From positions 89,627 through 153,626 of the forward strand of contig JAFWGI010000003.1 of the NCBI GenBank assembly GCA_017512425.1: a stretch of 64,000 bases of DNA, given 5' to 3'. The notes beneath the pieces were generated by a model. The model was given only the letters and a program-made list of their open reading frames with translations. It had not been told where the DNA came from and did no database searches. The position numbers were made by a program, and so were the translations under genes. This DNA is from Hyphomicrobium sp. (lineage in GTDB: Bacteria > Pseudomonadota > Alphaproteobacteria > Rhizobiales > Hyphomicrobiaceae). Positions 47,398 through 56,538 of this stretch are shown here, piece after piece. Every line of letters begins with the position of its first letter. The first letter of the stretch is position 1.

Positions 47398-47802
47398 ATG
47401 GCGCGAAAAATGTTCGTCAACCTGCCGGTCAAGGATCTGCCGAAGTCGATCGCGTTCTTCACGAAGCTCGGATTGTCCTTCAATCCAAAGTTCACCGACG
47501 AAACCGCAACTTGCATGCTCATTGGCGACGACAGTTACGCGATGCTGCTGACCGAGGCGCGCTTCAAAGATTTTACGAAGAAATCCATCGCCGACACGTC
47601 AAAATCGAGCGAAGTCCTCATAGCGCTCTCGTGCGAGGACCGCGCCGAAGTCGACACCTTCGTCGACACAGCGCTCAAGTCCGGCGGCACGATCGCCATG
47701 CCACCGTCTGACCTGGGCTTCATGTACACGCGCACCTTCTACGATCTCGATGGCCACCACTGGGAGATCTTTCACATGGACCCGGCCGTCGCTAATGGCT
47801 GA
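47398..47802 (+). CDS. VOC/glyoxalase-fold protein
   Basis: A 134-residue protein with the paired beta-alpha-beta-beta-beta modules of the vicinal oxygen chelate superfamily, starting MARKMFVNLPVKDLPKSIAFF and ending FYDLDGHHWEIFHMDP. The last motif carries the metal-binding Glu. AAAAGGAGAC precedes the ATG. Close relatives are annotated as glyoxalase/bleomycin-resistance-like without known substrate. It follows the LOG gene by 53 bases. Confidence 0.92.
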   Translation: MARKMFVNLPVKDLPKSIAFFTKLGLSFNPKFTDETATCMLIGDDSYAMLLTEARFKDFTKKSIADTSKSSEVLIALSCEDRAEVDTFVDTALKSGGTIAMPPSDLGFMYTRTFYDLDGHHWEIFHMDPAVANG

Positions 47803-47885
47803 CGACGCGCCCGCGCACCGCATCGCGTTGGTGATGGGACATCGCCACCCGTTGCGCTTCGCCCGCTTCCCGCCTATCAGCGCTT

Positions 47886-48884
47886 ATGAGCAAACCGACG
47901 CCAACATCTTCAGTCACCGCCACGCCGACAGCCGCGCCACCGGCCCGGATCGACCCGGCCAACGTCGCCGATGTGATCGTGCGCATGCGCGGCGGCGAAC
48001 GGCGCGCAATCTCGTCGGTCATCACGGAACTCGAACGGCTCTCCACCGCTGCACCCGCATTGCTGCAGGCGCTGCAGCCGCACCTCGGCCACGCTCTCGT
48101 CGTCGGCTTCACAGGCCCGCCGGGCGCCGGCAAGTCGACGCTCGTCAACGCCGTCATCGCAAACTTGCGGGCACAGGGCCGGACCGTCGGCGTCATCGCC
48201 GTCGATCCTTCCAGTCCGATCTCGGGCGGCGCGATCCTCGGCGACCGCATTCGCATGACGGCGGCCCTCGATGATGACGGCGTATTCGTCCGATCACTTG
48301 CCTCGCGCGGGTATCTCGGTGGGTTGTCACCGGCTGCCGTGCGCATCATCGACGCGCTCGACGGCGCCGGTTTCGACATCGTGCTGCTGGAAACCGTCGG
48401 CACCGGACAGAACGAAATCGACGTGGCCGAAGTCGCCGACATCCGCGTCGTCATTTCGGCGCCCGGTCTTGGCGACGATATTCAGGCGATGAAGTCGGGC
48501 CTGCTCGAAATCGCCGACATCATGGTCGTCAACAAAGGCGACCGCCCGGGCGCCGAGCAGACCATGCAGCAGCTGCTCGGCGCGCTGTCGATCCGCGCGA
48601 CGATTTCCGAGAAGGTGCCGGTTCTCAAAACCAGCGCGCTCAACGGCGACGGCATTCCGAAACTCGTCGAGACGCTCGACGCAATCGGCGTGCGTGTTGC
48701 AGGCGAACCCGCCGTCGACCGCCGCCGCCGCCGCGCCCGCTATCTGATTGCGCGCGCCGCATCCGATCTCGTGGCGGCGCGCATCAAGCAAGGTGGAAAA
48801 GGCGGGCTCGATCCGCTCGCGGATTCCGTTCTCTCCGGCACGATGACGCCGGATCAAGCCGCGCGCCGCGTCCTCGAAGGCTGA
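47886..48884 (+). CDS. meaB: MeaB-like GTPase (methylmalonyl-CoA mutase-associated, ArgK family)
   Basis: GTPase chaperone that protects and loads adenosylcobalamin-dependent methylmalonyl-CoA mutase. The 332-residue protein has Walker A GPPGAGKST near residue 78, the switch VDPSSPISGGAILGDRIRM and ETVGTGQNE, and NKGD as the guanine-specificity motif. No mutase gene is nearby, so it may serve mutases encoded elsewhere. Confidence 0.95.
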   Translation: MSKPTPTSSVTATPTAAPPARIDPANVADVIVRMRGGERRAISSVITELERLSTAAPALLQALQPHLGHALVVGFTGPPGAGKSTLVNAVIANLRAQGRTVGVIAVDPSSPISGGAILGDRIRMTAALDDDGVFVRSLASRGYLGGLSPAAVRIIDALDGAGFDIVLLETVGTGQNEIDVAEVADIRVVISAPGLGDDIQAMKSGLLEIADIMVVNKGDRPGAEQTMQQLLGALSIRATISEKVPVLKTSALNGDGIPKLVETLDAIGVRVAGEPAVDRRRRRARYLIARAASDLVAARIKQGGKGGLDPLADSVLSGTMTPDQAARRVLEG

Positions 48885-48900
48885 ACGTCGCCGTTAGACG

Positions 48901-49623
48901 TCACTGTTGCGGCTGCGCCGGCGCGGACTGCGACATCGCCGACGACCACGTCTTGTTGTACATCGCGATCGTGCCGTTGCGGTTTGCGACGTGCTGCACC
49001 GGGAAGTACGGCAGATCGAGATCGAACGTCAGTGGCTTCGGGTCGCTGCGCAGGTATTTGTCGACAAGGCCGCCCTTCGAGCGAGCGACATGCAGCGTCA
49101 GCGTGAACCGGAAATTGCCTTTATCGGTCACGAGCAACGGCATCTGCTCGCCCATGTTGTAGAAGCGGACCGTCTCGGTGACGGTGCCGCCACCCGGCAC
49201 CGACAGCGGTGCGAACGAGCGCAGCGGCTGAGTGTCGTCGCGCGGATAATCGCCGAGGAACATGCTGCGCGACAGTATCGATTTGCGCTCGGCCGCGGGA
49301 TCGAGATTTTCGACGTTGAGATCCATCGACAGCACTGTGCCGTTCTGCGCGCCGTTGTTGACGATCGTGATCGGCACGTTGAAGACGTCTGCGCCGTCGC
49401 GCGCGTAGTGCACCATCGGCGGCACATAGACCGTCAGGTCGGCGCTGGCCAACGTGCTGTCGTAGTACGACAAGCCTGAGAAGAAGAGCGCGATTGCCGA
49501 CAGCACCGTCGCGAATGCGCCGCCGCCATGGCCGCCCGATGCGCCGTGCTCGACAGCCTGACTGGTGCCAAAGTCGTTGCCCGGCGTCTTGTTTCTTGAA
49601 CTGAAGTCCACGGCTTCCCCCAT
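48901..49623 (-). CDS. Membrane-anchored protein with beta-rich extracytoplasmic domain, unknown function
   Basis: A 240-residue protein. A short cytoplasmic Gly-rich stretch is followed by one membrane helix (about 33-50). An all-beta domain follows, with VPITIVNNGAQNGTVLSMDL and VPGGGTVTETVRFYNMG, patterns that look immunoglobulin-like. The tail is Ser/Gln/Pro rich. No family is recognised. It lies downstream of the orphan MoxR gene in the same direction, separated by 220 bases. Confidence 0.72.
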   Translation of the reverse strand: MGEAVDFSSRNKTPGNDFGTSQAVEHGASGGHGGGAFATVLSAIALFFSGLSYYDSTLASADLTVYVPPMVHYARDGADVFNVPITIVNNGAQNGTVLSMDLNVENLDPAAERKSILSRSMFLGDYPRDDTQPLRSFAPLSVPGGGTVTETVRFYNMGEQMPLLVTDKGNFRFTLTLHVARSKGGLVDKYLRSDPKPLTFDLDLPYFPVQHVANRNGTIAMYNKTWSSAMSQSAPAQPQQ

Positions 49624-49844
49624 GAAACGGATGTATCGCGCCCCGCAGCAGCTACAGCGCGCCGCTTTACGGCAATCGTTGGGCGGCGGCGGAAACGGCA
49701 CCGCGAATGCCGCCTCGATTGTCCGCCGCAAAACCTTATCGCCTGCGAAGCCGGTTTTGGCGTCTCTTTCAAGCGCGGTGGGCGGTCAGGGAGGATTGGC
49801 GCACGAAGAGCTGTACGGCACCGCTCTGCGAAACTTATTGTGAT

Positions 49845-50690
49845 TTATTCGCCGCGGCGGCGCGTCATGAACGCGAGACGCTCGAGCAGGTGCGCGTCTT
49901 GCTCGTTCTTGATCAAGGCGCCGGCAAGCGGCGGCACGAGCTTGCGCGGATCGCTTTCGCGCAACAGCGCCGGATCGATGTCTTCGTTGAGCAGCAATTT
50001 CAGCCAATCGAGCAGCTCCGATGTCGACGGCTTCTTTTTCATGCCCGGCACGTCGCGCAGCTCATAGAAGACGCGCAGCGCCTCGTTGACCAAGCGTCCT
50101 TTGATACCGGGGAAATGCACATCGACGATCTGGCGCATCGTCTCGGCGTCGGGGAATTTGATGAAGTGGAAGAAGCAGCGCCGCAGGAATGCGTCGGGCA
50201 ATTCCTTTTCGTTGTTCGACGTGATCATCACGATCGGACGTGTCTTGGCTTTGATCGTCTCGCCGGTCTCGTAGACGAAGAACTCCATGCGATCGAGCTC
50301 TTGCAGCAGGTCGTTGGGAAACTCGATGTCCGCCTTGTCGATTTCATCGATCAACAGCACGGCGCGCTCATTGCGCGTGAAGGCTTCCCAGAGCTTGCCG
50401 CGTTTGATGTAGTTGGCAATGTCCTTGACGCGCTCGTCGCCAAGCTGGCCGTCGCGCAGCCGAGAGACCGCGTCGTACTCGTAAAGCCCCTGCTGGGCTT
50501 TCGTCGTCGACTTGATGTGCCATTCGATCAGCGGCACGCCGAGCGAGCGCGCGACTTCCGCGGCAAGCACCGACTTACCCGTCCCCGGCTCGCCTTTGAT
50601 CAGCAACGGCCGCTGCAGCGTGATCGCGGCGTTGACGGCGACTTTCAGGTCGTCGGTCGCAACGTAGTTTTTGGTACCTTCAAACTGCAT
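49845..50690 (-). CDS. MoxR family AAA+ ATPase
   Basis: A 281-residue AAA+ ATPase with Walker A GEPGTGKSV (about 33), Walker B VLLIDEIDKAD (about 113), sensor 1 PIVMITSNNEKELP and an arginine-finger region RRCFFHF. MoxR proteins remodel or insert cofactors into partner proteins, usually with a VWA-domain partner gene next door. No VWA gene is adjacent here. The start at 50690 is standard (MQFEGTKNYVAT); the longer reading to 50918 is low-complexity. Confidence 0.93.
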   Translation of the reverse strand: MQFEGTKNYVATDDLKVAVNAAITLQRPLLIKGEPGTGKSVLAAEVARSLGVPLIEWHIKSTTKAQQGLYEYDAVSRLRDGQLGDERVKDIANYIKRGKLWEAFTRNERAVLLIDEIDKADIEFPNDLLQELDRMEFFVYETGETIKAKTRPIVMITSNNEKELPDAFLRRCFFHFIKFPDAETMRQIVDVHFPGIKGRLVNEALRVFYELRDVPGMKKKPSTSELLDWLKLLLNEDIDPALLRESDPRKLVPPLAGALIKNEQDAHLLERLAFMTRRRGE

Positions 50691-51096
50691 GGGGCAGGAT
50701 CTCGCGGGCTGAATGATGTGACCCGACCGTACGGTTGCCGGTGCGGCGCAGCAAGGCGGTCGATGGCCACGCCATCCGTGCACCGAGCGCCAGGAAGAGC
50801 TTCGGGCATTGGCCGCGACCGCTTCAAGGCCAGAGCTCTGCGTTCGGCGCCGGGAAGAGCGCCCGTTTTTGCGGCCCAGCCATGCCACGCGCGCCTTATG
50901 CTCTTGTTTTAGAAGCACGATTTTCCACCGTCACGTTCACCGCGATATCATGCAACGCTTGACTTAACCCACTTGCTCGCTACATAGCGGGCGGCTAGCT
51001 GGCTGCGACGAGTCGTTCGCAACAGCCTGCTGGAAATTTGCGATTGGCGTAGCACCGCACACGAGGCCCCGTTGGCGGCCTCATGGGAGGCGGACG
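50691..51096. other. Divergent promoter region between moxR-type gene and dksA
   Basis: About 400 bases without a credible gene. The sequence near 50920-51000 becomes less GC-rich and probably carries the dksA promoter. I see no clear repeats or operators. Confidence 0.4.
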
Positions 51097-51891
51097 ATGA
51101 GCAAGGCAACCGGCTCAAAGGCCGGCAAGGCAAAGCCCAAGACGGCGACCAAACTCGCGCCGGCCGCTGCCAAAAAGGTGGCGCTTGCGAAGCATGTCAA
51201 AACCGCCGTCAAAAATGCCAAGACCGCCAAAGCAACCGCCGGCAAATCGAAATCGCCGGCGCCTGCAGCAAAAGCTGACTTGAAGAAGTCCGCGGCCAAG
51301 CCGGCGGCCAAGGCCGCATCGAAGGCTGCGGCTGGGAAGGTTACAGCAAAAGCAGCCCCGGCCGGCAAGGCGGGGCAAGCTGCCGCCACGCCACGCTCAA
51401 TTGCGACTGCGAAGCCGGCACCGCCAGTGAAGTCAGAGGGTATCCCTAAAAAGATGATTGCACGTCCCAAGCCTGTAAATGTCGTCTTGCCGCCCGACTA
51501 TCGGCCGTCCGACAACGAGCCTTTCATGAGCGACTTACAGCGGGCCTACTTCCGCAAGCGTTTGCTGGATTGGAAGGACGATATCTTGCGCCAGACGCGC
51601 GAGACGCTTGCAATCCTGCACGAAGATTCGACGCAGCACGCCGATCTCGCCGACCGGGCGACGTCGGAGACCGATCGTGCGACGGAACTGCGCACCCGTG
51701 ACCGGCAGCGTAAACTGATTTCGAAAATCGACGCGGCCATCGCGCGCATCGACGACGGCAGCTACGGCTATTGCGAGGATACCGGCGAACCTATCGGCGT
51801 CAAACGCCTCGACGCGCGTCCGATCGCGACGCTGTCTGTCGAAGCGCAAGAACGCCATGAGCGCCGCGAGAAAGTTTACCGCGAAGAATAG
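51097..51891 (+). CDS. dksA: DksA/TraR-type RNA polymerase-binding regulator with basic N-terminal extension
   Basis: A 264-residue protein. The C-terminal 140 residues are the DksA coiled coil and zinc-finger-like domain (FMSDLQRAYFRKRLLDW, then GSYGYCEDTGEPIGVKRLDARP). Only one of the four zinc-site cysteines is present, as in many alphaproteobacterial DksA proteins. The first 125 residues are almost pure Lys/Ala with Pro and Thr, like histone H1 or AlgP tails, and could bind nucleic acid. GGGAGG precedes the ATG. Stringent-response regulation of rRNA promoters is the expected role. Confidence 0.92.
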   Translation: MSKATGSKAGKAKPKTATKLAPAAAKKVALAKHVKTAVKNAKTAKATAGKSKSPAPAAKADLKKSAAKPAAKAASKAAAGKVTAKAAPAGKAGQAAATPRSIATAKPAPPVKSEGIPKKMIARPKPVNVVLPPDYRPSDNEPFMSDLQRAYFRKRLLDWKDDILRQTRETLAILHEDSTQHADLADRATSETDRATELRTRDRQRKLISKIDAAIARIDDGSYGYCEDTGEPIGVKRLDARPIATLSVEAQERHERREKVYREE

Positions 51892-51939
51892 CTGTTTGAT
51901 TTTGGCACGCGCCTTCACGGCTCGTTAACACCTTGTACG

Positions 51940-51960
51940 CTACTCTATCGGATAGAGTAG
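51940..51960. promoter_or_regulatory. Perfect 21-bp operator-like palindrome
   Basis: Arms CTACTCTATC and GATAGAGTAG flank a single G. The lack of a loop argues for a protein-binding dyad rather than an RNA hairpin. It lies 17 bases before the ATG of the small exported protein and 48 bases after dksA. Not followed by T residues. Confidence 0.5.
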
Positions 51961-51977
51961 GGTCATCGTGCCAAAGG

Positions 51978-52208
51978 ATGCGTGCCGTGTTTGATTCTTC
52001 GTCGCGTTATGTGCCGGCGCTGGCCGCCGTTGCCGTCCTGCCGCTGACCGTCATGCTGGCCGGACCGCAGCCGGGCACCATAAACAAGACCAACATTTTG
52101 CGTTTTGCGCCGCAGCCACTGCGCATCGATGTGGCGACGGTCACACGGCCACTCGATCTAAAAGCGTTGAGCAGCGCCGACTTCGGCGACGGCGAACACA
52201 TCCGCTGA
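51978..52208 (+). CDS. Small exported protein, unknown function
   Basis: A 76-residue protein with an N-terminal hydrophobic segment (about 11-25) acting as signal or anchor, then a short polar domain. AAAGG lies directly before the ATG. No family recognised. A perfect palindrome lies 17 bases upstream, suggesting dedicated control. Confidence 0.6.
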   Translation: MRAVFDSSSRYVPALAAVAVLPLTVMLAGPQPGTINKTNILRFAPQPLRIDVATVTRPLDLKALSSADFGDGEHIR

Positions 52209-52227
52209 AGGCCGCCACCGCGTCATC

Positions 52228-52674
52228 CTAGAGCTTGAGCGCCGCTTCGACCTCACCGACGGTCGTGGCGGGCGCTTGCGTTGGCGCCGCCTGTCCGAAG
52301 GTTCTGGGCGGCCGCGCGAAAACAGCCGGACTGTTGACCGGCGCCGTCGCGTCTTTGAACGTCGCCGTTTCGCGGAAATTTTCAGGCGCACGGCGCACGG
52401 TGTCACCGGTACCAATCGACGTTTCGACGACGACATCAACCGGCCCGCCGGTCATGATCAAATGCTCGACGTCATCGCGGCGGATCAGGATCAGCTTCCG
52501 CTTCCCGTCGACATTCGCGAATTCGACAACAGAGAGACGCGGTTCAGCGCGCGGCTTGAAAAACACCGCCGACGGCGATTCGCCACTCATGTACGCCTTG
52601 AGGAATACAGCGCCCGCCGCCACCGCCGCGGCGATGATGGCGAAAATGACGATCCACGACACGATATCCCACAT
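52228..52674 (-). CDS. fliO: FliO-like flagellar biosynthesis protein
   Basis: A 148-residue protein with one N-terminal membrane helix (about 5-27) and a cytoplasmic domain with the FliO pattern KRKLILIRRDDVEHLIMTGGPVDVVVE, followed by a disordered Pro/Ala tail. FliO helps assemble the flagellar export gate (FliPQR). No other flagellar genes are nearby; isolated fliO next to dksA and cckA is an arrangement I associate with this order. AAAGGGGG precedes the ATG. Confidence 0.8.
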   Translation of the reverse strand: MWDIVSWIVIFAIIAAAVAAGAVFLKAYMSGESPSAVFFKPRAEPRLSVVEFANVDGKRKLILIRRDDVEHLIMTGGPVDVVVETSIGTGDTVRRAPENFRETATFKDATAPVNSPAVFARPPRTFGQAAPTQAPATTVGEVEAALKL

Positions 52675-52824
52675 AGCGCCCCCTTTCGTGCACGGCCGCG
52701 CCCATTGGCCAGCCGCGCCCTCAAAACGATTGCCGACTTCCTACCTCGAAATTGAGAGGATTTTAACCCTAATGATCGAAGTCTTAGCTGGAAGAAAATA
52801 GCCGCCCTGAAGCGGCACACACAT

Positions 52825-55452
52825 ATGTTGCGTCCGAGTACCATTACCATGCTCACTGCCGAAGCCGTCCTCGCCTCGAATCAGATAGCCTCCGCCGCCA
52901 TGAAGGATCGCGAGGCGTTGAAGATCGAGGCGGCTCCTCTCGATCCGCTCACCGCAGCGGACGGGTTCGGCGGTTTCGTCTCAACAATTTTTGTCGTTGC
53001 GGCTGCCGGCGCAGTCGTGTTCGGCCTGCTTGCCAGCGGGTCGGGCGAGCCGTTGTTGCTCACGATCATCGCCGTACTCGCGATGCTTGGCCTTTTCCTG
53101 CTTTTCGGAATTGCGGCTGGCCATGTCCGTATCGGCGCGCGCGTGGGTGAAGGCGACGTCCTCAAGGCCGCGACTGACGCCATCGACGAACCTCAGATGG
53201 TCGCGCGTGCCGACGGAAATTTCGTCTACTGGAACCCGGCGTTTGAAGCGATGTTCGGCCGCTCGGAAGCCGGCCCCCGCGCCGCCCTCGAAACCGCCGT
53301 CAGCGGCGATCCAGAAGCCTCGCAAGCCCTATTCCGACTGATGCGCGCCGCCGAACGCGGGGAAAGCCGCCGCGAGGATATTCGCTTGCGCGCCAACGCA
53401 TCCGGCCGGCGTCCGTCGTGGATCCGCGTTGCCGTGCGCGCTTTCGCGTCGCCTGAAAGCACTGGCGACGCATCGAGCAAGGATAAGCTCGCGCTTTGGC
53501 AGATCAGCGATGTATCGGGCGACAAGGCTCGCGAAGCACAGAAGATCGGAAATCTCGAAGCGGCGCTCGCGGCATTCGACACGATGCCCGCCGGATTCAT
53601 GGCGATCTCGGGCGACGGCACGATCACACACGTCAATACGTCGTTCGAAACGTGGCTTGGCCATGCGCCACGGACGCTGCGCACGCGTGCTATGAAGCTG
53701 TCGGATATCGCCGGTGATGACGGCAGCAATCTCCTTGGCACGCTGGCTGCCGAGCACGACGCCGAGCGCCGCATGATCGATCTCGATCTGACGCGCGCCG
53801 ACGGGCGTATTGCACCGCTCACGCTGTTCGTCGAACCGTCTCCCGTGCACGGCGACGGTGGCTTTACGGTCACCGCCATTCAGCGCAATGCCCGCGGCAA
53901 CGCCGGCGGCGGTGCGCATCAGGAAATCCGGTTCTCACAATTCTTCCAGTCGGCGCCATTTGGCATCGCGACGCTCGACGCCGAAGGCCGGATCGCAAGC
54001 TGCAACACCGCCTTCATGCGCATGGTGCTCGATGGCCGCCCGGCCCACGACATTCTTGCAACGAGCGCGCTCTGCCGTAACGCCGAGCCGGACGAACGCA
54101 AGCGCATCGACGCCGGTTTGGCGGAAGTTCTGACAGGTCGCGGCAACGTCGCGCCGATCGAAATTACCGGCGGCGACAACAAGCAGTATTCGCGCCGCGT
54201 CTACCTGTCGCCAGTCTCGATCACGTCGGGCGACGAAGCCGCCGCGCTGTACGTTGTCGACGTGACCGAGCAGAAGGCGCTCGAACAGCGCTTCGCGCAG
54301 TCTCAGAAGATGGAAGCTGTCGGAAAGCTTGCCGGCGGCATCGCGCACGACTTCAACAACGTCCTTACAGCGATTATTGGCTTCTCCGGCCTGCTGCTCC
54401 AGACGCATCGGCCGAGCGACCCGGCTTACAAGGACATCAAGAATATCGAGTCGGCCGCCAATCGCGCCGCCGGCCTTGTCGCCAACCTTCTGGGCTTCTC
54501 GCGCAAACAAACCCAGCAGAACGCTGCCATAAATCTTGGCGAGCTAGCTTCTGATATGAATCAGGTGCTCAAAACGCTGGTGAGCGAGAAGGTCGAACTC
54601 AAAATCCAATCGGAACGCGATCTGTGGTACGTCCGCGCCGACCGCGACCAAATCTACAACGTCATTCTCAATCTCTGTGGCAACGCCAAGGACGCGATGC
54701 CGAACGGCGGCAAGCTGACCATCCGCACGCGCAACGTCACCGAACGCGAAAGCCAGAAGATGAGCGGCGTCGTCGGCTTCACGCCGGGCGAATACGTCAT
54801 GATCGAAGTTGCCGACACCGGCACCGGCATGAGCCCGGAAGTCATGGCGAAAATCTTCGAGCCGTTCTTCACGACCAAGGGCGTCGGCAAAGGCACGGGT
54901 CTCGGCCTTGCGTCGGTCTACGGTATCGTCAAGCAGTCGGGCGGCTTCATTCAGCCGGACAGCGAAATCGGCAAGGGCACGACGTTCAAAGTCTTCCTGC
55001 CGCGTCACGTTCAATCTGATGATGAGATCGAGGCGGCTGCGCCAAAGTCGGCAGCAAGCCGCAACGCGTCAGCGATGGACCTGACCGGCACCGGCCGCGT
55101 GCTGCTCGTCGAAGATGAGGTCGAAGTCCGTCAGTTCGCTGTGCGCGCTTTGAAGCGCCAAGGCTATCAGGTGCTGGAAGCCGCCGACGGCGTCGAAGCG
55201 TTGCAAGTCATGGAAGCCAACCAAGGCACGGTCGACATCGTCGTCTCCGACGTCGTCATGCCTGAAATGGATGGCCCGACGCTGTTCAAGGAACTGCGCT
55301 CGCGCAACCCATCGATCAAAGTCATCTTCGTCTCCGGCTATCCGAACGAAGCGTTCCGCGAAAGCCTCGGCTCCGACGACTTCGCGTTCCTGCCTAAGCC
55401 CTTCTCGCTGCCGCAGCTCGCGCAGAAGGTGAAGGAAGAGATGGCGAAATAG
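52825..55452 (+). CDS. cckA: Hybrid histidine kinase CckA (cell-cycle control)
   Basis: Master kinase/phosphatase of the CtrA phosphorelay. The 875-residue protein has two membrane helices (about 50-95) and tandem PAS domains (about 110-480). The dimerisation/phosphoacceptor helix is [10 protein letters not shown] with His508. An ATPase domain follows, with N box [10 protein letters not shown] and G boxes DTGTGM and GTGLGL. The C-terminal receiver domain has Asp809 in [12 protein letters not shown]. ChpT and CtrA are not in the window. Confidence 0.95.
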   Translation: MLRPSTITMLTAEAVLASNQIASAAMKDREALKIEAAPLDPLTAADGFGGFVSTIFVVAAAGAVVFGLLASGSGEPLLLTIIAVLAMLGLFLLFGIAAGHVRIGARVGEGDVLKAATDAIDEPQMVARADGNFVYWNPAFEAMFGRSEAGPRAALETAVSGDPEASQALFRLMRAAERGESRREDIRLRANASGRRPSWIRVAVRAFASPESTGDASSKDKLALWQISDVSGDKAREAQKIGNLEAALAAFDTMPAGFMAISGDGTITHVNTSFETWLGHAPRTLRTRAMKLSDIAGDDGSNLLGTLAAEHDAERRMIDLDLTRADGRIAPLTLFVEPSPVHGDGGFTVTAIQRNARGNAGGGAHQEIRFSQFFQSAPFGIATLDAEGRIASCNTAFMRMVLDGRPAHDILATSALCRNAEPDERKRIDAGLAEVLTGRGNVAPIEITGGDNKQYSRRVYLSPVSITSGDEAAALYVVDVTEQKALEQRFAQSQKMEAVGKLAGGIAHDFNNVLTAIIGFSGLLLQTHRPSDPAYKDIKNIESAANRAAGLVANLLGFSRKQTQQNAAINLGELASDMNQVLKTLVSEKVELKIQSERDLWYVRADRDQIYNVILNLCGNAKDAMPNGGKLTIRTRNVTERESQKMSGVVGFTPGEYVMIEVADTGTGMSPEVMAKIFEPFFTTKGVGKGTGLGLASVYGIVKQSGGFIQPDSEIGKGTTFKVFLPRHVQSDDEIEAAAPKSAASRNASAMDLTGTGRVLLVEDEVEVRQFAVRALKRQGYQVLEAADGVEALQVMEANQGTVDIVVSDVVMPEMDGPTLFKELRSRNPSIKVIFVSGYPNEAFRESLGSDDFAFLPKPFSLPQLAQKVKEEMAK

Positions 55453-55460
55453 GCAATCAC

Positions 55461-55551
55461 TGTCATGCTAGGCCTTGTGCCTAGCATCCATTATGCGGCG
55501 AACACTGGATGTGCGGACAAATGGATCCTCGGGACAAGCCCGAGGATGACA
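55461..55551. repeat. Pair of REP-like palindromic units in inverted orientation
   Basis: Unit 1 (55461-55490) reads TGTCAT-GCTAGGC-CTTGT-GCCTAGC-ATCCA. Unit 2 (55522-55551), on the - strand, reads TGTCAT-CCTCGGG-CTTGT-CCCGAGG-ATCCA. The flanks and loop are identical while the stem sequences differ but stay fully paired, so structure rather than sequence has been kept. They lie just after cckA and may act as 3' mRNA stabilisers or weak terminators. Confidence 0.75.
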
Positions 55552-55612
55552 ATTCTGCAAGCTATGTATCCGCCTTCGGGGAATGACGAATGGTGGGCGT
55601 CGATGCGGCCAC

Positions 55613-56041
55613 TCACCGATAGATGCGCCGCATGCCGTCGCCCCAATCGTAGACGAACGTCAGATAGAACAGCGCGATGTAAATCAGCACGAACACCGAC
55701 GTGCCGAGGAATGCGACGGCTTCATACATTGTAAAGCCAGCGAGAAAATCCGGACGTTCGCTGCCGAAGCCCGGGAGCTCTGTTGCCGTTTTGCCGAGCT
55801 TCGACCACGCGGTCTCGGTCGCGAGTAGCAGACCGTTTAAGCCTGCCGACATGGCGCCCATGAACGCCAATCCACACGTCAGCAGGACGAACGATAGGGC
55901 GCGCAGCGCGAACGGTGCATCCTTGAGGAAGAACCACAGCGCCGCGATGTAGGCCGAGATCATCGTGAACGAAAACCCCGTGACCGACACAACAATCGCC
56001 GTCACGTCGTTGCGCACGCCAAGAATTTCCGCTTCGGTCAT
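55613..56041 (-). CDS. Integral membrane protein, unknown function
   Basis: A 142-residue protein with four hydrophobic segments (about 13-38, 46-70, 95-110 and 112-132) and short loops. The C-terminus is WGDGMRRIYR. No family recognised. The ATG at 56041 has GGGGAGA upstream, better than the longer start at 56062. Confidence 0.75.
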   Translation of the reverse strand: MTEAEILGVRNDVTAIVVSVTGFSFTMISAYIAALWFFLKDAPFALRALSFVLLTCGLAFMGAMSAGLNGLLLATETAWSKLGKTATELPGFGSERPDFLAGFTMYEAVAFLGTSVFVLIYIALFYLTFVYDWGDGMRRIYR

Positions 56042-56315
56042 CTCTGTCTCCCCTCGTCTCACGCCTCAAATACCGGGCGCACCCTGTCGGCGCAACATGC
56101 CGCGCATCCGGGCTCGAACTGAAAGTCAGTAGGGACAACGCCACAATGGCTGCGCTTCCGGCCGGCTCCGCGCAGCGGAGTCGGAAGCGCCAACAAAAAT
56201 CCGGGCGCAACGAAAAATGAACAGCAGATGAATTTACCCTTCAGGCTTCATTCAATGCACGGGGCGTATTGTGACTGCAATTGCTGAGGACTGCCTTGGC
56301 AGAGGAGTGACCGAA

Positions 56316-56402
56316 ATGCCGGAATTCTTTCGTTCGAGCGCCATCATGTTGATGGGCCTGACCGTGATGGCGGCGGGCGTGGCCGTGGTGCTTTACGGCT
56401 AA
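56316..56402 (+). CDS. 28-residue single-helix membrane peptide
   Basis: The frame encodes MPEFFRSS followed by an uninterrupted hydrophobic helix (AIMLMGLTVMAAGVAVVLYG) and stops. AGAGGAG lies eight bases before the ATG, one of the best ribosome sites in the window. A clear terminator follows 94 bases later, before ycjX. It looks like a genuine small membrane protein; no family can be named by eye. Confidence 0.65.
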   Translation: MPEFFRSSAIMLMGLTVMAAGVAVVLYG

Positions 56403-56496
56403 ATCTGAATTGCGGCGGAATACGCTGCTCAACGCGCATCGGCGCAGTGCGAGTGCCGGTTGCAAGCCTTGTTGTTTCCTCGAAACTACGCCACTT

Positions 56497-56525
56497 AAAG
56501 GGAACCCCACGGTTCCCTTTTTTTA
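56497..56525 (+). terminator. Intrinsic terminator between the 28-residue peptide gene and ycjX
   Basis: Perfect 10-bp arms AAAGGGAACC / GGTTCCCTTT with a CCAC loop are followed by TTTTA. It ends 14 bases before the likely ycjX start, so ycjX must either use read-through or a promoter overlapping this site. Confidence 0.88.
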
Positions 56526-56538
56526 TTTGTGGCGCGCA

